Assembly (NCBI GenBank): GCA_028285035.1
Contig: JANQQF010000053.1
Span: 1-64,000 of the forward strand
Length of the DNA: 64,000 bases
From: Phycisphaerae bacterium
Lineage (GTDB): Bacteria; Chloroflexota; Anaerolineae; 4572-78; J111
Direction of reading: 5' to 3'
Shown here piece after piece: positions 51,092 to 60,119 of this stretch. The notes below the pieces were generated by a model. It was given only the letters and a program-made list of their open reading frames with translations, ran no database searches and was not told the origin of the DNA. Numbering within the stretch: position 1 is the stretch's first letter; each line of letters starts with the position of its first letter. Made by a program: the position numbers and the translations under genes.

Positions 51092-52045
51092 CTATGCGTC
51101 CACTAAATCTGGATGCTTGAATTTGGGTAGGGCTGTCTCAATTTTAGCGCGATGTTCCTCGTACCAATCAGGGAGCTTCAAGTTTTGCCCTAACTCGGCC
51201 ACAGGCTCGTCATAAGCGAAGCCTGGGGCATCTGTAGCTACTTCAAATAACACCCCGTTTGGCTCACGGAAATAAATCGAATGGAAATACTGTCGGTCTT
51301 GGACGGGAGTCACGGGTAAGGCTGCCCGTCGCAATTGGTCCAGATACTCCAACTGTTCTTCATCATCGATCGTGCGGAAGGCAATGTGATGCACCGTGCC
51401 TGCCCCAGTGCGGCCACGCGGCATGCCTGGTCGTTCCAGCAAATCGATGTAAAGACCAATGTCATTGGATGCCCCGCGATATCGCCAGCGATTACCTTCC
51501 TGTTGATCCAAGGTATAACCAAATTGCTCGACTAAAATATCAGCGGTTCGGCTGGCTTGGTCGACCCAGAGGGTCGCGCTGTGAAAGCCGAGAATAGCAT
51601 GCTCCTCTGGCACTGGACCGTCTGCCCAAAACTGAATGGTGGCTGGGTCTTCGCTTGTAATGAGTTCTAAGCCCATTCCGTCAGGATCCTTAAATGGAAT
51701 AACCTCGGCCCCGAAGCGGGTTTCTGTTTCGCCGAGCTCAACCCCGTGGGCTAACAATCGATCTCGCCAGTAGTCGACAGAATCAGGGCGAATGGTATAA
51801 GCAACAATGGCGACCTCGCCATTGCCTGGTACGCCGCGAGCGACGTGTGGCCAAGGAAAGAAGGTCATAATCGTACCCGGTGTCCCAACTTCATCACCGT
51901 AATAAAGGTGATAGGTCCCTGGATCGTCAAAATTGACCGTTGTTTTTACTAACCTTTGCCCCAAAACTGTATGATAAAAATCAACATTGGTTTGAGGATT
52001 CTTTGCAAATGCTGTGATATGGTGAATACCTTGAATTTTTTCCAT
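51092..52045 (-). CDS. Ring-cleaving dioxygenase, two-module VOC protein (MhqO/MhqE-like)
   Basis: A 317-aa protein starting at the ATG at 52045, five bases after GGAGG; starts further upstream would place the ribosome site inside the coding region. It has two VOC modules: IQGIHHITAFAKNPQTNVDF with MGLELITSEDP, and ILGFHSATLWVD / GTVHHIAFRT with HSIYFREPNGVLFEVATDAP. Metal ligands His...His...Glu are present. The family cleaves hydroquinones or catechols and confers quinone resistance. It is followed at 13 bp by the MhqD-like esterase and faces a TetR gene across three palindromes. Control by that regulator is the natural reading. Confidence 0.85.
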   Translation of the reverse strand: MEKIQGIHHITAFAKNPQTNVDFYHTVLGQRLVKTTVNFDDPGTYHLYYGDEVGTPGTIMTFFPWPHVARGVPGNGEVAIVAYTIRPDSVDYWRDRLLAHGVELGETETRFGAEVIPFKDPDGMGLELITSEDPATIQFWADGPVPEEHAILGFHSATLWVDQASRTADILVEQFGYTLDQQEGNRWRYRGASNDIGLYIDLLERPGMPRGRTGAGTVHHIAFRTIDDEEQLEYLDQLRRAALPVTPVQDRQYFHSIYFREPNGVLFEVATDAPGFAYDEPVAELGQNLKLPDWYEEHRAKIETALPKFKHPDLVDA

Positions 52046-52144
52046 CATAACCTCCATAATTTGTCGAATACCCTGTGAAAGATACAAATATTCAAAATTT
52101 CAGGGTGTAGTTGTTTTTAATTTAATTCTTTGTTACAATTAAAT

Positions 52145-52216
52145 GGACAGTTGTCCGTTTAATTGGTTGTAGTATACCGGACAATTGTCCGTTTGTCAAG
52201 GGGTGGATAATTGTCC
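52145..52216. promoter_or_regulatory. Three TetR-type operator palindromes
   Basis: GGACAGTTGTCC (52145-52156), GGACAATTGTCC (52179-52190) and GGATAATTGTCC (52205-52216) lie between the divergent dioxygenase and TetR genes. The middle one is perfect and the others differ by one base each from perfect symmetry. Their position suggests that the TetR protein represses itself and the dioxygenase-esterase pair. Confidence 0.8.
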
Positions 52217-52303
52217 ATTATTTTTTCAAACATAAATAATTTGTTCTTTAGAGGATTTAAGAGCTTTACGAAATACATACATGACACTGCTGATGGTGAA
52301 ATA

Positions 52304-52957
52304 ATGAAAATAGAAACCGATGATCTTATTCCGTTGCAAAATGATGAGACTCCGCCACCCCCAAAGAAGCGAGCAAGGCGATCCGACGCCAAGGCAAATC
52401 GTCAGCTCATTCTCCAAACCGCCCAACGTCTTTTTGCGGAAAAGGGATTGGATAATGTAGCAATGATGGCCATTGCTGAAGCGGCTGGGGTAGGTCAGGG
52501 TACCTTGTATCGGGCTTTTGCGAATAAGGGAGAGTTGTGTGTCGCGTTGATGGATGAGGACTTACAAGTATTTCAAGAGAAAACGTTGATTTTATTTCGA
52601 GAACTCAGTCAAGAGACCGCATTGGTTCAACTTAAGCAGTTTTTGATTCAAGTCATCGATTTTTTGGACAACCACGCCACTTTAATGTGTGAAGCGCAAA
52701 ATCATCAACTTTTAGGTGAGGAGCTTAGTCCGACTGGCTTGCACACCTGGTTTCATCAAACTGTAGGGCTGATTTTGAATCGAGCCAAAGCCAAGGGCGA
52801 AATTTCCGAGGAGATTGATGTGATATTTGCGACAAATGCGATTCTTTCCACCCTCAGCCCAACCATTTTTGTTCATTATCGACAAACGTTAGACCTTTCG
52901 ATTGAGAAAATTCAGTCAGACTTATGGCGTTGGGTTGTAAAAGGGCTTGCCGTGTAG
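52304..52957 (+). CDS. TetR family transcriptional repressor
   Basis: A 217-aa TetR regulator. I choose the ATG at 52304 (MKIETDDLIPLQ) over a TTG at 52211, because the TTG lies inside an operator palindrome and GGTGA precedes the ATG. The N-terminal helix-turn-helix is typical: NRQLILQTAQRLFAEKGLDN, then VAMMAIAEAAGVGQGTLYRA and FANKGELCVALM. The C-terminal ligand-binding half is variable, as expected. It is transcribed divergently from the MhqO/MhqD-like pair, with three palindromic operators in between. A quinone or electrophile inducer is plausible from the target genes. Confidence 0.9.
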   Translation: MKIETDDLIPLQNDETPPPPKKRARRSDAKANRQLILQTAQRLFAEKGLDNVAMMAIAEAAGVGQGTLYRAFANKGELCVALMDEDLQVFQEKTLILFRELSQETALVQLKQFLIQVIDFLDNHATLMCEAQNHQLLGEELSPTGLHTWFHQTVGLILNRAKAKGEISEEIDVIFATNAILSTLSPTIFVHYRQTLDLSIEKIQSDLWRWVVKGLAV

Positions 52958-53106
52958 TTTTATATTGTCTGATTGCACATTCGTAAAAAGTAATGGTATA
53001 GTAAGGCATATTCACTTTCATCAAAAGATAAAAGTTGTTTGTGAATGTTTGTGTAGTTAGAAATTGTTCTGCGGTTTCATTCTTCTTAAACAAAACGGTT
53101 AAATTT

Positions 53107-53865
53107 GTGGAAACTGATGCCCGGCTTAAGGCTGAAATAGCCAGCCAACCCTATCCTTTATTATTTGCCACGGTCAGTGGTGCCCATCTTTACGGCTTTC
53201 CCTCGCCTGACTCAGATTACGATTTGCGGGGTGTGCATTTGCTGCCTGCGACAGAGGTGTTGAGCCTACACGCTGACAAGGAAACGATTGAGGTCTCAAA
53301 GACTGAAGATGGTTTGGAGTTTGATCTGGTCACTCACGATGCGGGGAAATTTTTTCGCTTGATGCTCAAACGGAATGGGTATGTTTTGGAGCAACTCTAC
53401 TCTCCCTTAGTTCTCCACACGACACCAGAACACGAAGAACTCAAAGCCATCGGGGGAAATTGTGTAACCCGTCACCACGTTCATCACTATCGTGGCTTTG
53501 TTCGTACCCAGTGGCAACTCTTTGAGAAGGATAAACCTCGTCGGGTGAAACCGCTGCTCTATGTCTATCGAATTTTGATGACTGGCATTCATCTGATGCG
53601 GACGGGGCGGGTAGAGGCCAATATTGTCATCCTAAATGAGGATTTTAAGCTCTCATTTATCGAGGATTTGATTGCTCGTAAGAAGGAGGGCTCTGAAAAA
53701 GAGACGTTGGCAGATGCGGATCTGCTCTTTTATCGCAATGAATATGAGCGTCTTGCCCAAGCGCTGGAGTTAGCCCGCGATGAGAGTACCTTGCCCGATA
53801 CCCCTTCGGCCTATGATGCCTTGAGCGATTTGCTGGTTCGTGTTCGTCTGAAGTCCCTTGCCTAA
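53107..53865 (+). CDS. RlaP-like nucleotidyltransferase (DNA polymerase beta superfamily, PF10127 type)
   Basis: A 252-aa nucleotidyltransferase. The core motif LLFATVSGAHLYGFPSPDSD, followed by YDLRGVHLLPATEVL, has the hG[S/A]x8-DxD form with the two metal-binding Asp residues. I choose the GTG at 53107, which gives ~19 residues before the core; in-frame TTG (53035) and GTG (53041) starts upstream are possible, and no start has a strong ribosome site. A later conserved section, LEQLYSPLVLHTTPEHEEL with HHYRGFVRTQWQLFEK, fits the PF10127 family. Its 3' end overlaps that of the Pnkp gene by 4 bp, tail to tail. Families of this type are reported beside RNA-repair genes, supporting a role in 3'-end addition during repair. 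Confidence 0.8.
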   Translation: METDARLKAEIASQPYPLLFATVSGAHLYGFPSPDSDYDLRGVHLLPATEVLSLHADKETIEVSKTEDGLEFDLVTHDAGKFFRLMLKRNGYVLEQLYSPLVLHTTPEHEELKAIGGNCVTRHHVHHYRGFVRTQWQLFEKDKPRRVKPLLYVYRILMTGIHLMRTGRVEANIVILNEDFKLSFIEDLIARKKEGSEKETLADADLLFYRNEYERLAQALELARDESTLPDTPSAYDALSDLLVRVRLKSLA

Positions 53866-56444
53866 AGTCTCGGATCCACGGCTTCACTCTCCAAGGCCAA
53901 TACCCCAAACACACATTCATGAACGCGTCGGAGCGGCTCATACCGCACAAAACGTTCTAACGCTTCAAGCCCTAAGGCAAACTCTCGGAGGGCCATTGAG
54001 CGTTTGCGGCCAACGCTGCGCTGGCGCAGCCGCTCTAAATTTTCGGGCTTGCTATACTCCGGACCATAGATAATGCGCAAATACTCTGAGCCACGACATT
54101 TGATGGCGGGCTGGATAATCCCTTTTTGCCCCTGAACCACAAAATCAAGAGGCTTGATCACCATCCCTTCCCCGCCCTGCCCGATCATCTGCTCCCACCA
54201 CGCGACGCCGGCCTCAATACTGGTCGGCTCACTCAAATCGATAATTTTGTACTTTGTTTCTTGGAGCAACTGGCTCGTGTCTGATTGCAATATTTTCTCG
54301 ATGTGCTCCATCTGCCAAAGATGCGTTTTATCGTGATGAGTCGCGCCTTCGGTGGCCAAAATATGGAAGGGGGCTAAATGTAAGTCATCGACTGTCTGAA
54401 CGGGCCAGCAGTAATGCCCATACGCTGTGACAAATTTCTGCACAAGATCTGCCCGTTGCACATATTGTTGTTGAAGTGAGGTGATGTCTAGGCCTCGATT
54501 GGCCGCTTGCTGGAATAGCTTATTGACTTCAGCCAGCGAATTTTGTGCCGCAGCCCCCACTGCCGCATATTGTTGCTCTAAAAGCGCCTGGGCTTTGGCC
54601 GACCAAGGCATCAGTTCGCAATCCAGACAGACCCAATCCGTTTGAAAGTTATCCCAGAAATTTGCTTGACTGAGTGCCGCTTGAAGCCGTTGGAGCATTG
54701 CTTGCTCTGTTGTGTTATCCTCAAAAAAGCGTCGACCGGTGCGGGTGTAACAGATACCGATCCCCTCATTCTCAATGCCAAAACGATGTAGGATGGCCTC
54801 CTCATTTCGGCCCACAATGATAATCGCCCGAGATCCCATATGTTTTTCTTCACAGATTACTTGGGATACACCTTGTTTTTGGAAATAGCCAAATGCCTCG
54901 GCTGGGTGCTCCAACACGTCTGCTAACTTGCTTGTTTCAGGGGGCGACATGGTGGGGGGCAGATAGATCAACCATTTTGGATTGACCGCAAAACGGCTCA
55001 TCACCTCTAAGGCGGCAATGCTGTTTTCAGCTTGAATGGTGATGTTTCGGCGTAGGCGTGTATTGATAATTCGTTTGCCAGTCACATCGGCTAGATCAAG
55101 TAGATCGTCCTGCTGCTGTTGGGCAGTGAGTGGCTCTGAGGTTGGCTCCAGCGGGCGAATGGGGTCTACGTATGTTTTTCTGGCTGGGATGGAGACTATC
55201 TCCCGTTCAGGGTAACGCAAGGCGGTTAGTTTCCCGCCAAAAACACAGCCAGTGTCAATGTTGATAGTGCGATTGAGCCACTCTGGTTCAGGAACGGGGG
55301 TATGCCCATAAACGACCATCGCCTTGCCCCGATATTCAGCCGCCCAATTGTAGCGAATGGGCAAGCCAAACTCATCGGTTTCGCCGGTGGTTTCACCGTA
55401 AAGCGCAAAATCGCGGACCTTACTTGAGCCACGCCCTTGTAGGGTTTCCTTCAACCCTGCGTGCGCCACAACCAAACGACCATCATCAAGCACATAGTGG
55501 CTGACCAGCCCCCGGATAAAATCGGCCATTTGATTTGAAAAGGTCTCTCTCATATCCTCAGGCAAGGCCTCGATTTCAGCCAAGCTCTCAGCCAGACCGT
55601 GCTTAATTTGGACCTGACGACCTTGTAATTTGCGCATCAACTTAACATCGTGATTACCAGGCACGCAAAGGGCCTGTCCGGCTTCGACCATCTGGCAAAC
55701 CAATTGATATGTATCCAGGACTCTCGGCCCGCGGTCGACCAAATCCCCCAAGAAAATTACTTTCCGCCCCTCCGGATGTGAGTACAATTTGTGGTAAGTT
55801 GTCGCTTCCTGTGGCGGGATATCCTGCCACGTATAGTCTAGCTGTTCTAGCAACTCCTCAAGCTCATCACAGCACCCGTGAATATCGCCAATGATGTCGA
55901 AGGGGCCGTGTTCATCTTTGCGATTGTTCCACAAAGGCTCGCGCTGGATCATCACCTCTGATATTACTTCAGGAGACGTCAAGGTATGAATATGCCGAAA
56001 TCCCTCTTTCTTCAGAAAGCGACGGGAGCGACGTAATTGTCGGATATGATTGCGCACCACATGGGGACCAAAATTGCGATCAGCCCGCTGTTTGTTACGA
56101 CTCTGGCAGACATCTTCTGGGAGATCAAAAACGATCGCGACTGGGAGGACGTGATACTTTCGAGCCAAAGCCACCAGCGGCTTACGATCCTCGGGTTTGA
56201 TATTGGTGGCGTCAATAACCGTCAAGCGTCCGGCAGCCAGACGTTTGGCTGCGATATAGTGAAGGACATCGAAAGCGTCATCGGTGGCCGATTGATCATT
56301 TTCATCATCAGAGACCAACCCTCGACAATAATCAGAGGAAAGCACCTCGGTTGATTTGAAATGGGTTTGGGCAAAGGTCGATTTTCCAGAGCCAGACGCC
56401 CCAACTAGCACGATCAGGGATAATTCAGGGAGGGTTAAGGTCAT
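53862..56444 (-). CDS. pnkp: Bacterial polynucleotide kinase-phosphatase-ligase (Pnkp)
   Basis: An 860-aa three-domain RNA-repair enzyme. The kinase (1 to about 170) has the P-loop LIVLVGASGSGKSTFAQTHF. The metallophosphoesterase (about 180-420) has DIIGDIHGCCDELEELLEQL, VIFLGDLVDRGPRVLD and CVPGNHDVKLM. The C-terminal adenylyltransferase/ligase has the nucleotidyl-Lys in VICEEKHMGSRAIIIVGR near residue 536, WVCLDCELMPW and GGEGMVIKPLDF. Length and order match Clostridium thermocellum Pnkp. The enzyme heals 2',3'-cyclic phosphate and 5'-OH ends and seals them together with Hen1. The start overlaps the Hen1 stop by 4 bp (ATGA), as in the classic operon. Cytoplasmic. Confidence 0.95.
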   Translation of the reverse strand: MTLTLPELSLIVLVGASGSGKSTFAQTHFKSTEVLSSDYCRGLVSDDENDQSATDDAFDVLHYIAAKRLAAGRLTVIDATNIKPEDRKPLVALARKYHVLPVAIVFDLPEDVCQSRNKQRADRNFGPHVVRNHIRQLRRSRRFLKKEGFRHIHTLTSPEVISEVMIQREPLWNNRKDEHGPFDIIGDIHGCCDELEELLEQLDYTWQDIPPQEATTYHKLYSHPEGRKVIFLGDLVDRGPRVLDTYQLVCQMVEAGQALCVPGNHDVKLMRKLQGRQVQIKHGLAESLAEIEALPEDMRETFSNQMADFIRGLVSHYVLDDGRLVVAHAGLKETLQGRGSSKVRDFALYGETTGETDEFGLPIRYNWAAEYRGKAMVVYGHTPVPEPEWLNRTINIDTGCVFGGKLTALRYPEREIVSIPARKTYVDPIRPLEPTSEPLTAQQQQDDLLDLADVTGKRIINTRLRRNITIQAENSIAALEVMSRFAVNPKWLIYLPPTMSPPETSKLADVLEHPAEAFGYFQKQGVSQVICEEKHMGSRAIIIVGRNEEAILHRFGIENEGIGICYTRTGRRFFEDNTTEQAMLQRLQAALSQANFWDNFQTDWVCLDCELMPWSAKAQALLEQQYAAVGAAAQNSLAEVNKLFQQAANRGLDITSLQQQYVQRADLVQKFVTAYGHYCWPVQTVDDLHLAPFHILATEGATHHDKTHLWQMEHIEKILQSDTSQLLQETKYKIIDLSEPTSIEAGVAWWEQMIGQGGEGMVIKPLDFVVQGQKGIIQPAIKCRGSEYLRIIYGPEYSKPENLERLRQRSVGRKRSMALREFALGLEALERFVRYEPLRRVHECVFGVLALESEAVDPRL

Positions 56445-57835
56445 CGCGTGAATACCCCCATTTGCGAGGGGGCGCCGACGGCTTCATCGATAGGTCCGAG
56501 CGGGGAAATCGTGATGTGATACCCATAATGGTCAGCAACCCGTTCCCCCCAGGCTTGAAACTCAGCGCGAGTCCATTCAAAACGATGATCACGATGGCGA
56601 AATTTTCCAGCCGGTAAACTGGGCCACATTACATTGTATTCACGATTTGGGGTGGTTATGATAATGGTTTTTGGCTGAGTTGCCCCAAATAAGACCCGCT
56701 CAAAAGCAGCCAAACGAGGTGGGTCGAGATGCTCAATCACCTCAACCACAGCGGCCGCGTCGTAGCCCATCAAGCGTTGATCTCGATAAATGAGTGACCC
56801 TTGCCACAAGGTGATACGTTCTCGCTGGCGGTCAGGCAGTTGATCCAATTTGAGCCGCTCCTGAGCAATTTCTAGCGTACGATAGGCAACGTCAACGCCG
56901 ACAATTTCTTTGAATTGCTTCACCTTAAGCAACAGACTCAACAGTCGTCCCTCGCCACAGCCTAAATCAAGCACACGCTGGGCACCGCTCTCTTTGAGCA
57001 CTTCAACAACCCGGTTTAAGCGCTGCTGGTGCAAGCCGATTTTTTGCTCAACCGATTGCTCTTCTTGATCATGTTTCGCTTCGGTTTCGGCCGCATCAAT
57101 TGGGTCATTTTCTTGAAGTTGCGCCAAAGCTGCTCGTGTCAGCCGTCGTTGCCTTTTGAGATAACGGTGACTTATCATTTCCCGTTCAGGGTGGGTACTG
57201 AGCCACGTTTCGCCGCGTCGCAACAACTTGCTGACCTCTGCCTCATCAACCCAATAATGTTTGTCATCATCGAGAACAGGCATAAGCACATAAAGGTGAC
57301 TAAGAGCATCTTTTAAGGGAAGAGTATGGTTGAGGATGACGGTGTAATAAACGCTATCACCCCATTCCGGGAAATTAGGATCAAGCGGATGTCGTTGCGC
57401 TTCTAGTGTGTAGCCCAACGGCTCAAATAAACGCTTCAACACAGACTCGCCCCCTCGACAGGGCAGAACCGCGATTTTGATAGTTAGGGGTAAGGGCTGA
57501 TCTATGAACTCTGGTCGGTCTTTACATTGTCCATTTAGCGCCGAGCGATAGACCTGGGCGATGGCCACGCTTAGAAATGATGAGGCGGTGTAAGCGCGGT
57601 CATTCACATAGGGTTGGAGGGCAAAATTGTTTGTTGTATTTCTGCCTCGGGATAATTTGATCGGATCAATGTCCAAGACGAGACTTGCTGTACAACGCTC
57701 GGGCGTGGCTTCTGGGTAAAAGACGTGGGCTTGTCCATAGTTGAGCTTGAACGTTTGCACCTTATCTGGGTGCTTGTGTAAGAGGTAGCCTAAATCTGTG
57801 GCTGGGGTATGAGTTGTAGTGATTGATAACAACAT
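56441..57835 (-). CDS. hen1: 3'-terminal RNA ribose 2'-O-methyltransferase Hen1
   Basis: A 464-aa bacterial Hen1. The N-terminal half (MLLSITTTHTPATDLGYLLH) is the domain that partners the Pnkp ligase. The C-terminal methyltransferase (from about 265) has RVLDLGCGEGRLLSLLLKVK for SAM. The metal-binding set AAVVEVIEHLDPPRL (Glu, Glu, His) with FRHRDHRFEWTRAEFQAW is the hallmark of Hen1. It 2'-O-methylates the 3' end at a break before sealing, so the repaired RNA resists recleavage by ribotoxins. It overlaps the Pnkp gene by 4 bp downstream, and a GNAT gene ends 4 bp upstream. Confidence 0.95.
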   Translation of the reverse strand: MLLSITTTHTPATDLGYLLHKHPDKVQTFKLNYGQAHVFYPEATPERCTASLVLDIDPIKLSRGRNTTNNFALQPYVNDRAYTASSFLSVAIAQVYRSALNGQCKDRPEFIDQPLPLTIKIAVLPCRGGESVLKRLFEPLGYTLEAQRHPLDPNFPEWGDSVYYTVILNHTLPLKDALSHLYVLMPVLDDDKHYWVDEAEVSKLLRRGETWLSTHPEREMISHRYLKRQRRLTRAALAQLQENDPIDAAETEAKHDQEEQSVEQKIGLHQQRLNRVVEVLKESGAQRVLDLGCGEGRLLSLLLKVKQFKEIVGVDVAYRTLEIAQERLKLDQLPDRQRERITLWQGSLIYRDQRLMGYDAAAVVEVIEHLDPPRLAAFERVLFGATQPKTIIITTPNREYNVMWPSLPAGKFRHRDHRFEWTRAEFQAWGERVADHYGYHITISPLGPIDEAVGAPSQMGVFTR

Positions 57836-57839
57836 TGTT

Positions 57840-58373
57840 TCAGATCATCTTTTCAAACAGCCGTATCTGTGCCTCATCTTCCTGTACTGCCTCCAACATA
57901 GCATAGCCGTGACGAAGATAGAACGCCTTCAGAAAATCATTGCCATCCCAACAATCAAGCCGAATGCAAGCTTGGCCCCGTTTTTGAGCAACATAGTCTG
58001 CATATGCCAAAATATCAGTACTTAACCCAGAACCAGCCGCAAATCGGGCAACTGCCATTGAGTTGAGATATATCGCATTAGATGGTTTCATTGCCCAAAG
58101 ATCAGAGGCAATCGTCGTTAAAATACACCCCCCCGCCAAAATATCTTCCTGATACGCTAACACGAGGCATCCGTTCTCAACTAAATGCTTCAATTCCTCT
58201 CGTTGCTCCCGATGACTACCAGGAGCCCATTGCTTAAAGCCTTTGTCCCATAACCAGGCTCCGACCTCATCAAGGAGGGTTACAAATGGGGGGAGATCTT
58301 TAGCAGTGGCTGTGACGATATTGAAGTCACTCCCAATCATTGGAACGATCATGTTATCCAATTTAACAGACAT
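57840..58373 (-). CDS. GNAT family N-acetyltransferase
   Basis: A 177-aa GNAT-fold protein. After an N-terminal strand (NIVTATAKDLPPFVTLLDEV) comes the central strand LVLAYQEDILAGGCILT, IYLNSMAVARFAAGSGLSTD, where the acetyl-CoA pyrophosphate loop is expected (the usual RGxGxG is degenerate here), and ACIRLDCWDGNDFLKAFYLR, HGYAML at the end. It is the first gene of the GNAT-Hen1-Pnkp unit with only 4 bp before hen1, so it is probably co-transcribed. The substrate is unknown; a link to the toxin that creates the RNA damage, such as an antibiotic or ribotoxin, is speculation. Confidence 0.8.
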   Translation of the reverse strand: MSVKLDNMIVPMIGSDFNIVTATAKDLPPFVTLLDEVGAWLWDKGFKQWAPGSHREQREELKHLVENGCLVLAYQEDILAGGCILTTIASDLWAMKPSNAIYLNSMAVARFAAGSGLSTDILAYADYVAQKRGQACIRLDCWDGNDFLKAFYLRHGYAMLEAVQEDEAQIRLFEKMI

Positions 58374-58910
58374 AAACTATGGCCTCTCTTTCGCGTATTA
58401 GTGGATCGAATTTCCAATTGCTGTCACGCTCAGTAACTTTAAATCCCTACATTATAGGTTAACATTTCTGATGTTTGTGGAAAAAGTGATAAAGTTGTAA
58501 GGATTTTTGTACTCAACTAAAATTTTTTCAAATTCGATTTTTTGTACCTCCAACGTGGTATGATACCATCTTGCGATAAATATACCAACTTTTAGCCAAA
58601 AGGCGCTTCTCCATCAAACTATATCCCAATCTATAAATGTTGCTTTGCGCAAAAATAGAAGCGTTTTCATGACATGATTTTAGCTAATCATGTCATAAGA
58701 GCAGAAAAAAGAGATAATATGGGGCTAAAATTGTGGTAAAACTCTCCATTTTTTTCCATTCACAACACCAATATCTTTATGATAGAATAATATTGCCGAG
58801 ACCAACAGGTATTTTGCAGATTCCCAACAGAGGATGCAGCCCAAATTTGTGAAATTCCTTAACTGATACATTTGAGCTTTTTGAATAACAACATTTTAGG
58901 AGAAAATCTA
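58374..58910. other. 537-bp intergenic region between divergent genes, with a perfect hairpin
   Basis: No gene is seen. ATGACATGATT (58669-58679) and AATCATGTCAT (58686-58696) form a perfect 11-bp inverted repeat, suitable as an operator or hairpin. GGTATGATACC lies at about 58557. The RNA-repair operon (leftward) and the lipoprotein gene (rightward) must both start here. An AGGAG site precedes the lipoprotein ATG. Confidence 0.5.
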
Positions 58911-59918
58911 ATGACTAAATCCATACTATTCATTTTTACGTGTATTGTAATTCTACTCGCTGCCTGCTCTCAACCGGCAGAAGAAGCCCCAACCATAGAA
59001 GTGGAAGCTATAGCTCAGACTACAGATACGCCAGCACCACCAACGAATACCTCAATACCACCAACAGAGACACCAATATTATCAACAGACACCCCGATAC
59101 CCCCAACAGAGACACCTGTGCCCCCAACGAATACACCGACACCAACGGAAACGCCCGTCCCACCGACCGATACGCCGACCCCGACAGATACACCTACCTC
59201 TACGTCTACATCAACGCCAACACCAACAAATACAGTAACACTAGTCCCCCCAACAGCGACACCAACAAAGGGTGCTACAGATTACGTTGACCAAGCTACG
59301 GCTGCTTTTCAACAAGGTGACTGGGGTACAGCGATAACTGAGGCGCAAGCAGCTCTTGAGTTGGACCCTGAATTAGCCTCGGCCTATAAAATTCTTGGGC
59401 AAAGCGCCATCAATCAAGATGACATCGGCTTAGGTTCTGAAGCATTAAATATTTATTTGCTGTTAAACCCTGAGGCCGAAGATCGGACTGAAATTGAGAC
59501 ACAGTTGGCTGCACTTGAAAATCAACTGGCAGCATTAGAATTTGGTATTGAAGAGATTCCTGAAGGGCAAGCTGCCTTTGTATTTATTAACTATAGCGGT
59601 GATCAATGGAATGTTGATGTTGGTCCCTATTTTTTGGAAGTGTCGCCAAAACCGGTTGATCAAGATATTTTCTTTAAAACAATGTTTATTAATCCTGGTA
59701 ATTATAACTGGCGAGCTGTAACTCCAGGTGGCGGTGGTGTGGCCTCAGATGGTGGCGCAAATACCGCTTTTGACTTCTTCATTGGTCCTGGTGAAATTCA
59801 TGTTGCTTGTGTTGGAGGGGGAAGACGCGAGGCGACAGGCGAGGGTGGCTCAGTTTTCACCCCAGTCGGACCTCTCGGACTAGCAGATCCAGTATTTGAT
59901 CGAGTCTCTTTGTGTTAA
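58911..59918 (+). CDS. Lipoprotein with Pro/Thr-rich linker and TPR-like domain
   Basis: A 335-aa exported lipoprotein. The ATG at 58911 follows AGGAG by eight bases; a TTG 39 bp upstream would precede this site. The signal peptide ends in a lipobox (FTCIVILLAACSQPAEE), with Cys as the lipidated residue. Residues about 30-115 are a low-complexity Pro/Thr linker (TPTETPVPPTDTPTPTDTPT) typical of Chloroflexota surface proteins. Two helical TPR-like units follow (ATAAFQQGDWGTAITEAQAA, ASAYKILGQSAINQDDIG), then a beta-rich C-terminal domain with GQAAFVFINYSGDQWNVDVG. The function is unknown; a cell-surface binding role is likely. Confidence 0.85.
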   Translation: MTKSILFIFTCIVILLAACSQPAEEAPTIEVEAIAQTTDTPAPPTNTSIPPTETPILSTDTPIPPTETPVPPTNTPTPTETPVPPTDTPTPTDTPTSTSTSTPTPTNTVTLVPPTATPTKGATDYVDQATAAFQQGDWGTAITEAQAALELDPELASAYKILGQSAINQDDIGLGSEALNIYLLLNPEAEDRTEIETQLAALENQLAALEFGIEEIPEGQAAFVFINYSGDQWNVDVGPYFLEVSPKPVDQDIFFKTMFINPGNYNWRAVTPGGGGVASDGGANTAFDFFIGPGEIHVACVGGGRREATGEGGSVFTPVGPLGLADPVFDRVSLC

Positions 59919-59933
59919 GCCTGAGGGATTGAG

Positions 59934-60008
59934 TAGGAGTTACGTCTTTTGACACTTACACTGACATTTTGTGCTGGTAAGAGTGTCGTTGTGTTTTACG
60001 TAACTTCT
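59934..60008. repeat. 75-bp MITE-like element with TAGGAGTTACG ends
   Basis: TAGGAGTTACGT at the left and ACGTAACTTCT at the right are inverted ends with one mismatch, and an inner stem GACACTTAC...GTAAGAGTGTC gives a long hairpin. Same length and ends as 50274-50349. Confidence 0.5.
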
Positions 60009-60119
60009 GTTCAAATGAACTACAAAACGTGTATTAAAATTTAACCTGTGTCATGATTTTTGTTATTCTCTTGCTTGCATTGCCTAAACCGACAAACTAA
60101 TTATAATACCGCTCAGTTT

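Noticed and set aside
52211..52303. Longer TetR protein from the TTG at 52,211
   Set aside because: The TTG lies within an operator palindrome and the added residues are unlike TetR N-termini; the ATG at 52,304 has a GGTGA site.
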